NCBI RefSeq assembly: GCF_004342265.1
Contig: NZ_SMCS01000006.1
Coordinates: 124,001-188,000 of the forward strand
Reading direction: 5' to 3'
DNA length: 64,000 nt
Origin: Luteibacter rhizovicinus
GTDB taxonomy: Bacteria; Pseudomonadota; Gammaproteobacteria; Xanthomonadales; Rhodanobacteraceae
The notes beneath the pieces were generated by a model. The model had not been told where the DNA came from and did no database searches. It was given only the letters and a program-made list of their open reading frames with translations. The stretch's first letter is position 1, and each line of letters opens with the position of its first letter. Shown one piece after another: positions 8,309 through 16,155 of this stretch. The position numbers and the translations under genes were made by a program.

Positions 8309-10117
8309 TCAGAAAACGCCCGCACCGAGGTCGGCCGTAACGGCGGACTGACGGAACATGGCGAAAAGTTCGCGGCCCATGCCGGTGTGGTGCACGGACA
8401 GATCGACGCTCGCGCATTCGCGCGCCGCCCATTCGTCGGCGGGCACCAGCACTTCGACCGTGCCCGCATGCGCATCCAGCCGCACGAGATCGCCCGTGCG
8501 GATGCGACCGATGGGACCGCCGGCCTCGGCTTCGGGCGTGACGTGAATCGCAGCCGGCACGCGACCGGATGCACCCGACATGCGCCCGTCGGTCAGCAAT
8601 GCCACGCGCCGACCACGGTCCTGCAAGATGCTGAGCGTCGGCGTGAGCTTGTGCAGTTCGGGCATGCCGCGCGCACGCGGCCCCTGGAAACGCACGACGG
8701 CGACGAAGTCGCGATCGAGTTCGCCACGGTCGAACGCCGCTTTCACGTCGTCCTGCTCATCGAAGACGATCGCCGGCGCTTCGATGACCATGCGGTCTTC
8801 GGGAACGGACGAAATCTTGATGACGCCGCGCCCGACGTTGCCCGAAAGCATGCGCAAGCCGCCATCGTGACGGAACGGCTCGCTGGCGGCACGCAGCACG
8901 CCGCGATTGCCGCTTTCCTTCGAAACGGGCGTCCAGACGAGCTCGCCGTCCTTCAGTTCCGGCACGTTCCGGTAATGGTGCATTCCCGGTCCCATGACGG
9001 TGTTGACGTTCCCATGGAGCAGGCCCGCATCGAGCAGCTGGTCGATCAGGAAGGTCATGCCGCCGGCATCGTGGAAATGATTCACGTCGGCATAGCCATT
9101 CGGATACACGCGCGCCAGCAGCGGCACCACCGCCGAAAGCGCATCGAAATCATCCCAGCGCAGTTCGACGCCCGCCGCCCGCGCGATCGCGACCAGATGC
9201 AGCAGGTGATTGGTTGAACCGCCCGTGGCATGCAGACCGATCACACCGTTGACCACGGCACGCTCGTCCACGATATGTCCGACCGGCATGTAGTGCTCGC
9301 CAAGGCAGCTGATGTCGATCATGCGCTTGACGGTGGCGGCGGTGATCGCGTCGCGCAGCGGCGTATCCGGCGGTACGAAGCTCGCGCCCGGCATGTGCAG
9401 GCCCATGATTTCCATGAGCATCTGATTGGAATTGGCAGTGCCGTAGAACGTGCAGGTGCCGGCGCTGTGGTACGAGCGCGCTTCGGCTTCCAGCAGTTCC
9501 GCGCGCGTGGCTTTGCCTTCCGCATATGCCTGACGGACTTTGGATTTTTCTTCGTTCGGGATACCCGACGGCATCGGGCCGGAAGGCACGAACGCGCTGG
9601 CGAGATGGCCGAAGCTCAGTGCGCCGATCAGCAGGCCGGGCACGATCTTGTCGCAAATGCCGAGGTAGAGCGCCGCTTCGTACATGTCGTGCGATAGCGA
9701 GACGGCCGTGGCCATCGCGATGAGGTCGCGCGAGAAGAGCGAAAGCTCCATGCCCGGACGACCCTGCGTCACGCCGTCGCACATGGCCGGCACACCGCCC
9801 GCGACCTGCGCCGTGGCGCCGAGCGAACGCGCGACGTTACGGATGACTTCCGGATAACGCTCGTACGGCTGATGCGCGGAAAGCATGTCGTTGTACGACG
9901 TGACGATCGCGATATTCGCCGCGTGGCCGTTACGAAGCGCGTCCTTGTCGTCCGTGCACGCGGCGAAGCCGTGCGCGAGATTGCCGCAGGACAGGTGATG
10001 CCGCTTCGTGCCGTGGCTGCGCGCGGCGTCGATCTTCGCAAGATACGCGGCGCGCGACGTGCGACTGCGCTCGACGATGCGCTCGGTGACCTCGGCGATC
10101 ACGGGATGGATGGTCAT
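8309..10117 (-). CDS. edd: 6-phosphogluconate dehydratase
   Basis: Converts 6-phosphogluconate to KDPG, the first committed Entner-Doudoroff step. It is a 602-aa cytoplasmic iron-sulfur enzyme of the IlvD/Edd family. Cysteine-bearing motifs thought to hold the 4Fe-4S cluster are present: [15 protein letters not shown] and [26 protein letters not shown] and DGRMSGASG are also family hallmarks. The ATG has an AGGAG nearby. It is followed at 16 bp by eda, and preceded by pgl across 130 bp that hold two hairpins, so expression relative to zwf-pgl may be tuned there. Confidence 0.96.
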   Translation of the reverse strand: MTIHPVIAEVTERIVERSRTSRAAYLAKIDAARSHGTKRHHLSCGNLAHGFAACTDDKDALRNGHAANIAIVTSYNDMLSAHQPYERYPEVIRNVARSLGATAQVAGGVPAMCDGVTQGRPGMELSLFSRDLIAMATAVSLSHDMYEAALYLGICDKIVPGLLIGALSFGHLASAFVPSGPMPSGIPNEEKSKVRQAYAEGKATRAELLEAEARSYHSAGTCTFYGTANSNQMLMEIMGLHMPGASFVPPDTPLRDAITAATVKRMIDISCLGEHYMPVGHIVDERAVVNGVIGLHATGGSTNHLLHLVAIARAAGVELRWDDFDALSAVVPLLARVYPNGYADVNHFHDAGGMTFLIDQLLDAGLLHGNVNTVMGPGMHHYRNVPELKDGELVWTPVSKESGNRGVLRAASEPFRHDGGLRMLSGNVGRGVIKISSVPEDRMVIEAPAIVFDEQDDVKAAFDRGELDRDFVAVVRFQGPRARGMPELHKLTPTLSILQDRGRRVALLTDGRMSGASGRVPAAIHVTPEAEAGGPIGRIRTGDLVRLDAHAGTVEVLVPADEWAARECASVDLSVHHTGMGRELFAMFRQSAVTADLGAGVF

Positions 10118-10147
10118 GGCGAACTCCTGAGCTTTGACCGGTGCGAT

Positions 10148-10200
10148 GCGCGCGACCCCCGCGCGCAGCTACCGAAAGGCATCGCAACGTGCCGATGCCT
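10148..10200 (-). promoter_or_regulatory. Two hairpins between pgl and edd
   Basis: Two perfect stems lie in the pgl-edd spacer: GCGCGCG/CGCGCGC with a 5-nt loop (10148-10166) and AGGCATCG/CGATGCCT with an 8-nt loop (10177-10200). Neither has a T-tract, so mRNA processing or partial attenuation is more likely than full termination. Confidence 0.45.
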
Positions 10201-10247
10201 GCGTCCCGCGCATAACGCGGAACGACTGTTCTGGGATGGCGACGGCC

Positions 10248-10940
10248 TCACGGACTCCAGTAGACGTCCAGCGGCGTACGCGTTTGTTTCAGCACCGAGG
10301 CGATCGGATAGTCCCTGGCGATGGCATCGTCCAGGACCTGTTTCTTGTCGTCGCCTTCGATATGCAGATAGAGCGCATGCGATGCGAGGATACGAGGCAG
10401 GCTCAGCGTGATACGCGGCTCGCCCGCGCCTTCGGCGCGCATGGAAAGCACGCTGCGCGTGCCATCCAGCGCAAGCGCCTGCGCAAGATGATCGCCGCCG
10501 GGGAAAAACGATGCCGTATGGCCGTCCGGACCCATGCCGAGAAGCACGACGTCGAACGGCTGCGGCAACTTGTCGATACGAGCATTGACGTTGTCCAGCG
10601 CGTCGTCCGGCGTCGGTGCGTTTTCGTACAGCGGAACGAAGGTGGCCTGTTCCGCGTTCTGCTTCAGGAGCAGGTCGCGGACCATGCGCGCGTTCGAGCG
10701 TTCGTTGTCTTCGCCGACCCAGCGTTCGTCGACCAGCGTGACGGTAACTTTCGACCAGTCGAGTACGGAGCGCGCCAGCACCGCGAAGAACACCTTCGGT
10801 GTGCCGCCGCCGGAAACGGCGAGCGTGGCGTGACCGCGCGCGGCGATCGCCTCGCGCAATTTTTCCGCTACCTCGTGGGCAAGCTTGTCGGCGAGGGTGA
10901 GACGGTCTGCGAAATCGTGGCGGCGTACGGTAGCGTTCAT
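10248..10940 (-). CDS. pgl: 6-phosphogluconolactonase
   Basis: Hydrolyses 6-phosphogluconolactone to 6-phosphogluconate (DevB/Pgl type), 230 aa, the usual size. Seen: LAVSGGGTPKVFFAVLA near residue 40, VTLVDERWVGEDNERSNARMV, and FDVVLLGMGPDGHTASFFPG, the three signature blocks of the NagB/RpiA-like fold. The ATG at 10940 overlaps the zwf stop by one base (TGATG), so translation is coupled; the longer frame starting at 11009 would run into zwf and is rejected. Second gene of the zwf operon. Confidence 0.95.
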   Translation of the reverse strand: MNATVRRHDFADRLTLADKLAHEVAEKLREAIAARGHATLAVSGGGTPKVFFAVLARSVLDWSKVTVTLVDERWVGEDNERSNARMVRDLLLKQNAEQATFVPLYENAPTPDDALDNVNARIDKLPQPFDVVLLGMGPDGHTASFFPGGDHLAQALALDGTRSVLSMRAEGAGEPRITLSLPRILASHALYLHIEGDDKKQVLDDAIARDYPIASVLKQTRTPLDVYWSP

Positions 10941-12412
10941 CAGCTTGCGTCCTCGGCCCAGGTACGGCCATCGCGTTCGATGAGCGCCACGGCGGCGCTC
11001 GGACCCCATGTACCGGCAGTGTAGGGTTTGGGTGTCTCACCGCTGGCTTCCCACGCCTCGAGGATGGGACCTGCCCAGTTCCATGCCGCCTCGACTTCGT
11101 CGCGGCGCATGAACAGTGTGGGATTGCCGCGCACCACGTCGAGGATCAGGCGTTCGTAGGCGTCGGGCTGCTGCACGCCGAAGGCCGTGGCGAAGCTCAT
11201 ATCCAGCGGCACATGGCGCAGGCGCAGACCGCCCGGACCCGGATGTTTGATCGTCAGCCAGAGCTTCACACCCTCGTCCGGCTGCAGGCGCAGCGTCAGA
11301 CGGTTGGGCATCAACGGACCGCTGGCCGGATCGAAGATCGAATGCGGCAACTGACGGAACGTCACCACGATCTCCGAAACACGCGTCGGAAGGCGCTTGC
11401 CGGTGCGCAGATAGAAAGGCACGCCGGCCCAGCGCCAGTTACCGATCTCCGCCTTGAGGGCGACGAAGGTTTCGGTTTTCGACTGATCGCTGCCGAGTTC
11501 GTCGAAGTAACCCGGGACGCCCTGACCTTCGGCCGCGCCGGCGCGGTACTGACCGCGTACGGTGAACTGGCCGGCGTTACTGCTGTTGATCGGGCGCAGC
11601 GAGCGCAGCACCTTGAGTTTTTCGTCGCGCACCGCATCGGGCGACAGCGACGAAGGCGGCTCCATCGCCACCATGCAGACCAGCTGCAGGATGTGGTTCT
11701 GGACCATATCGCGCAGCGCGCCGGCACGGTCGTAATAGCCGGCGCGATGGCCGACGCCCACCGTTTCGGCCACGGTGATCTGTACGTGGTCGATATGCGA
11801 GGAATTCCACAGCGGTTCGAACAGGGCGTTGCCGAAGCGCAGCGCCAGCAGGTTCTGCACCGTTTCCTTACCGAGGTAATGGTCGATGCGATAGGTCTGC
11901 GATTCGTCGAAGACACGACCGACGGCATCGTTGATCGCATTGGCACTGGCCAGATCGCGACCGATCGGCTTTTCGAGCACCACGCGCGAACGGGGGCCAT
12001 TGAGACCGAAGCTGCCCAGACGCTCGCAGATGTCGACGAACAGTTCGGGAGACGTCGACAGATAGAACACCCGGATGTGATCTGGCTGCTCGCCGACCAT
12101 CGCCGCGAATTCTTCCCAGCCGTCGGCCTTGCGGGCGTCCAGCGAGCGGTAACCGATCATGCCGATGAACGCGTCGAGCGTCGCTGCAACGGTTTGGGGC
12201 ACGGATGCTTCGACGGCGTCGCGCACCTGGGCGCGGTAACCGGCGTCGTCCAGACCTTCGCGCGCCACGCCGACAATGCGGCTGCTGGCGGGAATCTGGC
12301 CATCGACGAAGCGGTGGTAAAGCGCTGGCAGCAGCTTGCGTACCGCGAGGTCGCCGGTGCCGCCGAAGATCACCAGATCGAAAGGCTCGGTCGGCAGGAG
12401 AGAAGCAGTCAC
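10940..12412 (-). CDS. zwf: Glucose-6-phosphate 1-dehydrogenase
   Basis: NADP-dependent oxidation of glucose-6-phosphate to the lactone, entry to both the Entner-Doudoroff and pentose phosphate routes. Seen: the nucleotide-binding FGGTGDLAVRKLLPALY at the N-terminus, the active-site RIDHYLGKE signature, and RTGKRLP. I chose a GTG start at 12412, with GAGGTG six bases upstream, giving 490 aa against 491 in E. coli; an earlier GTG at 12454 has no good ribosome site. First gene of zwf-pgl-edd-eda. Its upstream region is shared with the divergent nagQ-like gene and holds four phased CTGGTA repeats, so it is probably controlled by that GntR protein or another regulator bound there. Confidence 0.95.
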   Translation of the reverse strand: MTASLLPTEPFDLVIFGGTGDLAVRKLLPALYHRFVDGQIPASSRIVGVAREGLDDAGYRAQVRDAVEASVPQTVAATLDAFIGMIGYRSLDARKADGWEEFAAMVGEQPDHIRVFYLSTSPELFVDICERLGSFGLNGPRSRVVLEKPIGRDLASANAINDAVGRVFDESQTYRIDHYLGKETVQNLLALRFGNALFEPLWNSSHIDHVQITVAETVGVGHRAGYYDRAGALRDMVQNHILQLVCMVAMEPPSSLSPDAVRDEKLKVLRSLRPINSSNAGQFTVRGQYRAGAAEGQGVPGYFDELGSDQSKTETFVALKAEIGNWRWAGVPFYLRTGKRLPTRVSEIVVTFRQLPHSIFDPASGPLMPNRLTLRLQPDEGVKLWLTIKHPGPGGLRLRHVPLDMSFATAFGVQQPDAYERLILDVVRGNPTLFMRRDEVEAAWNWAGPILEAWEASGETPKPYTAGTWGPSAAVALIERDGRTWAEDAS

Positions 12413-12463
12413 GGTGGTCACCTCAATAGATCCGGGAGGGGGAGTGGGACGCACGGTCGATCA

Positions 12464-12501
12464 TACCAGTGACATACCAGGGCGGACCAGCCCCGTACCA
12501 G
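12464..12501. promoter_or_regulatory. Four phased CTGGTA-type direct repeats upstream of zwf
   Basis: On the + strand TACCAG, TACCAG, GACCAG and TACCAG begin at 12464, 12475, 12485 and 12496, i.e. spaced 11, 10 and 11 bp. Read toward zwf they are CTGGTA repeats on one helix face. This looks like a cooperative regulator array. Confidence 0.65.
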
Positions 12502-12544
12502 TGAGATCTGCCGCTTTAAGATTTTTGCCGGAATGATTACGAAT

Positions 12545-12589
12545 GTAACCGTTTACTGACGCCATTTAAATCGTGCAAACGACCGTTTG
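12545..12589. promoter_or_regulatory. Two palindromes in the zwf-gntR region
   Basis: GTAACCGTTTAC (12545-12556) is a near-palindrome and CAAACG-AC-CGTTTG (12576-12589) is perfect. Both carry an ACCGTTT core, suggesting a second regulator besides the one using CTGGTA repeats. Confidence 0.5.
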
Positions 12590-12631
12590 AAATGAATGTA
12601 GCGCTGCGGCATTTCGTCGCCGCTTGCTCCA

Positions 12632-12661
12632 GTGGTCGTCAATTGGTATCTTCTCTGGTAT
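12632..12661. promoter_or_regulatory. Three NTGGT repeats overlapping the gntR start
   Basis: GTGGTC, TTGGTAT and CTGGTAT begin at 12632, 12643 and 12655 (spacing 11 and 12 bp). The last one runs into the ATG at 12660, as expected for autorepression of the GntR gene. Confidence 0.55.
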
Positions 12662-13412
12662 GGAAAGCGCACTCGTCGCCGAATACCAACGTCTGCAGCA
12701 CGACCCGTCCGCACGCCTGCCGCTGGCGTATATGCGGCTGCGTCGCGCTATCCGGAATGTGATCGAGAACGGCGAAGTGCAGGTCGGTAACGCCCTGCCT
12801 AGCGAACGTGACCTGGCCCGCGCCCTCACGCTGTCCAGGGTCACGGTTCGCAAGGCCATCGGCGGTCTGGTGGAAGACGGTCTGCTCACCCAGCGCCATG
12901 GCGCCGGGACGTTCGTGTCCGAGCGCATCGTCAAGCCGCTGTCGCGGATGACCAGCTTTACCGAAGACCTGCGTGCCCGCGGACTCAATCCCCGCTCGGA
13001 ATTCTTCGAACGTGCCATCGGCGAAGTCACGCCCGAGGAAGCCATGGCGATGAACCTCTCGCCCGGCACCCAGGTCGTCCGCCTGCATCGTCTTCGTTAC
13101 GCCGGCGACGAACCGCTGGCCATCGAGCGCAGCGCGGTGCCTCTCTCGCTGCTGCCCGACCCGTCGCTGGTGGAAGACTCCCTTTACGAAGCGCTCGACA
13201 AACTCGGCTGCCGTCCGCGCCGGGCGCTGCAGCGCCTGCGCGCCGTGGTGCTCGGTCCCGCACAGACGCGGCTGCTGCGGCTCAGTGCCGGCAGCGCCGG
13301 CCTGAATATCGAGCGGCGCAGCTTCCTCGACGACGGGCGCATCGTCGAATTCACCTGTTCCTGGTATCGCGGCGATATCTACGATTTCGTCGCCGAACTG
13401 CAAAGCGAATGA
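12660..13412 (+). CDS. nagQ: GntR/HutC-family regulator of the nag genes
   Basis: Transcription factor, 250 aa. The N-terminal winged helix reads GNALPSERDLARALTLSRVTVRKAIGGLVEDGLLTQRHGAGTFV (about residues 41-84), and the C-terminal half is a UTRA-type effector domain with VVRLHRLRYAGDEPLAIERSAVP. Proteins of this kind sense amino-sugar phosphates. It sits 13 bp upstream of nagB-II and nagA on the same strand, the arrangement of nagQ in Xanthomonas. The ATG at 12660 gives the normal N-terminus, although no good ribosome site is visible and the codon overlaps a TGGTAT repeat. An in-frame start at 12624 is less likely. Confidence 0.85.
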   Translation: MESALVAEYQRLQHDPSARLPLAYMRLRRAIRNVIENGEVQVGNALPSERDLARALTLSRVTVRKAIGGLVEDGLLTQRHGAGTFVSERIVKPLSRMTSFTEDLRARGLNPRSEFFERAIGEVTPEEAMAMNLSPGTQVVRLHRLRYAGDEPLAIERSAVPLSLLPDPSLVEDSLYEALDKLGCRPRRALQRLRAVVLGPAQTRLLRLSAGSAGLNIERRSFLDDGRIVEFTCSWYRGDIYDFVAELQSE

Positions 13413-13425
13413 GACCCCCATCACC

Positions 13426-14460
13426 ATGACGATCCAGCCGCACGACACCCTCATGTTTCGCGAGGCGCACGAGACCGCCGACGTGATCGAGCGCCAGCTC
13501 GCCGCGAACGAAGCGGTGGTGAGCGAACTCGCCGCCCATCTGCGCGCGCATACGCCACGCATGATCATCACCTGCGCCCGGGGCAGCTCCGATCACGCGG
13601 CGATGTACGCCAAGTACGTCTTCGAAACCCAGCTTGGCGTGGTCGTCGCATCGGCATCGCCATCGGTCACGTCGATCTACCGCGCGCCGCAGCAACTCGA
13701 AGGCGCCTTGTACATCGCCGTTTCGCAGTCGGGCAAAAGCCCCGATCTGGTACGCAACGCACAGGCGGCGAAAGAAGCCGGTGCGTACGTCGTGGCCATG
13801 GTCAATGTCGTCGATTCGCCGCTGGCCGAAGCCGCCGATGTCGTGATTCCCCTGCACGCGGGCCCTGAAAAGAGCGTCGCGGCGACGAAGAGCTACCTCG
13901 GTGCGCTGTTCGCAATCCTGCACCTTGCCGCACGCTGGAGCGAGGACCCCGAAGCCAATCAGGCGCTGATCGACCTGCCCGCCCAGCTGCGTGCCGGCTG
14001 GGACGCCGACTGGAGCGCACTGACCGACGGACTCGTCGATGCGCGCAACCTCTTCGTCGTCGGCCGCGGCTTCGGTTTCGCCGGTGCGCTCGAAGCGGCA
14101 CTGAAGTTCAAGGAAACCTGCGGCCTGCACGCCGAGGCATTCAGCGCGGCCGAAGTGAAACACGGCCCGATGGCGCTGGTGGGTCCGGAGTTCCCCGTGC
14201 TGTTCTTCGCGCAGAACGACGACACGCTGCCCAGCGTCCTGGATGTCGCGGCGGAATTCCGCAAGCGCGGCGCGAAAGTATGGGTCGCGGCACCCGGCGC
14301 CGTCGGCGAAGACATCCTGCCGCTGACCGCCACGGCGCCTATCGCCGCGCCGCTCGTCACCGTCCAGAGTTTCTATCGCGCCACCGCGGCGCTGGCGCTG
14401 CGCCGCGGGTTCAATCCCGACGTACCGCCGCACCTCAACAAGGTCACCGAGACCGTCTGA
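13426..14460 (+). CDS. nagB-II: Glucosamine-6-phosphate deaminase, SIS type
   Basis: Deaminates glucosamine-6-phosphate to fructose-6-phosphate and ammonia. It belongs to the SIS-domain family related to the isomerase half of GlmS, not to classic NagB. The 344-aa protein has two SIS domains. Seen: CARGSSDHAA and SQSGKSPDLVRN in the first, then EKSVAATKSYLGAL, VVGRGFGFAGALEAALKFKET and HAEAFSAAEVKHGPMAL, ending in a TET-V tail typical of the family. It lacks the glutamine-amidotransferase domain of GlmS, which supports the deaminase call. Middle gene of nagQ-nagB-II-nagA with 13-bp gaps. Confidence 0.9.
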   Translation: MTIQPHDTLMFREAHETADVIERQLAANEAVVSELAAHLRAHTPRMIITCARGSSDHAAMYAKYVFETQLGVVVASASPSVTSIYRAPQQLEGALYIAVSQSGKSPDLVRNAQAAKEAGAYVVAMVNVVDSPLAEAADVVIPLHAGPEKSVAATKSYLGALFAILHLAARWSEDPEANQALIDLPAQLRAGWDADWSALTDGLVDARNLFVVGRGFGFAGALEAALKFKETCGLHAEAFSAAEVKHGPMALVGPEFPVLFFAQNDDTLPSVLDVAAEFRKRGAKVWVAAPGAVGEDILPLTATAPIAAPLVTVQSFYRATAALALRRGFNPDVPPHLNKVTETV

Positions 14461-14473
14461 TCCGGAGCAACCC

Positions 14474-15613
14474 ATGACTATCGCCCTCGTCAACGGTCGC
14501 GTGCTTACCGACCACGGTTTCCAGAGCGGTTTCGCCGTCCTCATCGAGGATGAAAAAATCGTCGGCCTTGCACTGCCGTCCGATCCACGCGTACGCGCCG
14601 CGGATCGGCACGATCTGGGCGGCCATATTCTGCTGCCCGGCTTCATCGACTGCCAGGTCAACGGCGGTGGCGGCGTGCTGTTCAACGACGCACCGACCGT
14701 CGATACGATTCGCCGCATCGGCGAAGCCCACCGTAAGTTCGGCACCACCGGCTTCCTGCCCACGCTGATCAGCGACGACGCGGACGTGATGGAACGCGCG
14801 ATCGACGCGGTGAACGAGGCTGTGGAACAGGGTGTACCGGGCGTGCTTGGTATTCATCTGGAAGGGCCGTTCATCGCACCGGAGCGCAAGGGCGTTCACG
14901 ACTCCGCGAAATTCCGCGTGGCCGGGGCCGACGACGTCGCGCTGCTCGCCCGCCGCCACGGCGGCGTCACGCTGCTCACCCTGGCGCCGGAGCGCACGAC
15001 GAACGACGTACTCAGCCAGCTCGTCGCCAACGGCGTTGTCGTCGCGGCCGGACACACCGCCGCCGACTACGACACGACGCGCGCCGCACTGGTCGCGGGT
15101 GTGCGCGGTTTCACCCACCTGTTCAACGCCATGACGCCGTTCACCAGCCGCGAACCCGGCGTGGTCGGTGCCGCGCTGGAAGATCACGACAGCTGGTGCG
15201 GCCTGATCGTCGACGGCCATCACGTGCATCCGGCGTCGCTACGCGTTGCCATTGCCGCCAAGGCGAAGGAACGCATGATGCTCGTCACCGACGCGATGCC
15301 GCCAGTGGGCTCGGACAATCCGGACTTCGTACTCAAAGGCGAAACGATCACCATGCGCGACGGCGTCTGCCAGACCGCCGACGGCACGCTCGCCGGCTCC
15401 GCGCTGGACATGGCCACGGCCGTGCGCAACACGGTCGAAATGGTCGGCGTACCGCTCGACGAAGCGGCGCGCATGGCATCGACCTATCCCGCTGCTTTCC
15501 TCGGCCTGGAGAAAACCCACGGCCACATCGCGGCAGGCTATCGCGCCGACTTCGTGGTGATGGACGATAACTTCAACGTGGTGGAAACCTGGATCAGCGG
15601 TAGCCGGGCGTAA
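14474..15613 (+). CDS. nagA: N-acetylglucosamine-6-phosphate deacetylase
   Basis: Removes the acetyl group from GlcNAc-6-phosphate, the step before the deaminase. The 379-aa length is normal. Metal and substrate motifs of the amidohydrolase fold are in place: LPGFIDCQVNGGGG, GIHLEGPFIAPERKGVHD, VVAAGHTAAD, THLFNAMTPFTSREPG, VDGHHVH and LVTDAMPPVG with the catalytic Asp. GGAG precedes the ATG, 13 bp after nagB-II. With nagB-II it turns GlcNAc-6-P into fructose-6-P. No GlcNAc kinase other than the Glk-family gene at 2194 is seen in the window. Confidence 0.95.
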   Translation: MTIALVNGRVLTDHGFQSGFAVLIEDEKIVGLALPSDPRVRAADRHDLGGHILLPGFIDCQVNGGGGVLFNDAPTVDTIRRIGEAHRKFGTTGFLPTLISDDADVMERAIDAVNEAVEQGVPGVLGIHLEGPFIAPERKGVHDSAKFRVAGADDVALLARRHGGVTLLTLAPERTTNDVLSQLVANGVVVAAGHTAADYDTTRAALVAGVRGFTHLFNAMTPFTSREPGVVGAALEDHDSWCGLIVDGHHVHPASLRVAIAAKAKERMMLVTDAMPPVGSDNPDFVLKGETITMRDGVCQTADGTLAGSALDMATAVRNTVEMVGVPLDEAARMASTYPAAFLGLEKTHGHIAAGYRADFVVMDDNFNVVETWISGSRA

Positions 15614-15753
15614 TAACACCTGGCGCTGCGGGAACGCTCTTGCTTGGCTCGTCGCTCTTTGGTTGAGGACCGCCGCTGGGCGGCTCGTGACTTGGCGGCC
15701 TGACGATCGTGCGTCGACGCGATGCTTTCCTCCACGTGACCGCAGCGTTCGGA

Positions 15754-15994
15754 AGAGCCGTCGGCCACCACCCTCGACGCGACTTGCGCAACCGAGCGCG
15801 GCGGGCGGAAAAGGCCCGCAGGGGGCGGACCTGGACGGTCCGCCGTTTTCGCTGAGGCAGGGAGGCCGAATCGAAAACCCCCGCCCGCAGCGCGGGCGCG
15901 ACGGGGCGCAGCCATCAGACAAAAGCCGCGTAGCGGCTCTCCTTTCCCGAGCGACGGTGAAGCCGGAGCGTCGAGGGTGGTGGCCGACGGCTCT
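15754..15994. repeat. 241-bp structured element with 27-bp perfect inverted ends
   Basis: AGAGCCGTCGGCCACCACCC and seven more bases (15754-15780) recur as the exact reverse complement at 15968-15994. Between them are further perfect stems: GCGGGC/GCCCGC, GGCGGACC/GGTCCGCC (15824-15844), GTTTTCG/CGAAAAC, GCCCGC/GCGGGC and AGCCGC/GCGGCT (15924-15938). The imperfect match continues a few bases outside the arms. It could be a MITE-like element, a structured RNA or a recombination site. No target duplication is evident. Confidence 0.6.
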
Positions 15995-16067
15995 CCCCGA
16001 AGCGTCCGAGCGCTACCGCGATGGCGAAGCCGAGCTGCCGCCCCCCCCCAATTACGGAAAGAACCAT

Positions 16068-16095
16068 AAAAAAGGCCGACGATCCGGCGCCGGCC
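16068..16095 (-). terminator. Terminator of the Oar-like receptor gene
   Basis: On the minus strand a GC-rich hairpin (GGCCG ... CGGCC, 12-nt loop) is followed by six T, about 60 bp after the receptor stop codon. Confidence 0.7.
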
Positions 16096-16155
16096 AACGA
16101 CAGGGGAGTCGAGTGCGCGCCCGGGTACATTGCCCGGGCGCGCTGGTGTTCGCTC

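Larger units (their letters stand above)
15614..16155. other. Long structured intergenic region
   Basis: A 542-bp gap between nagA and the convergent Oar-like receptor gene. It has no convincing coding region. It holds the inverted-repeat element at 15754-15994, a run of nine C at 16041-16049, and a minus-strand terminator at 16068-16095. Reading frames crossing it are low-complexity Arg/Pro/Gly shadows. Confidence 0.6.

Noticed and set aside
10940-12660. HexR-type operator for the Entner-Doudoroff genes
   Set aside because: The TGTARTWWWWWTACA-like pattern used by HexR in pseudomonads is not visible; the region has CTGGTA repeats and ACCGTTT palindromes instead.
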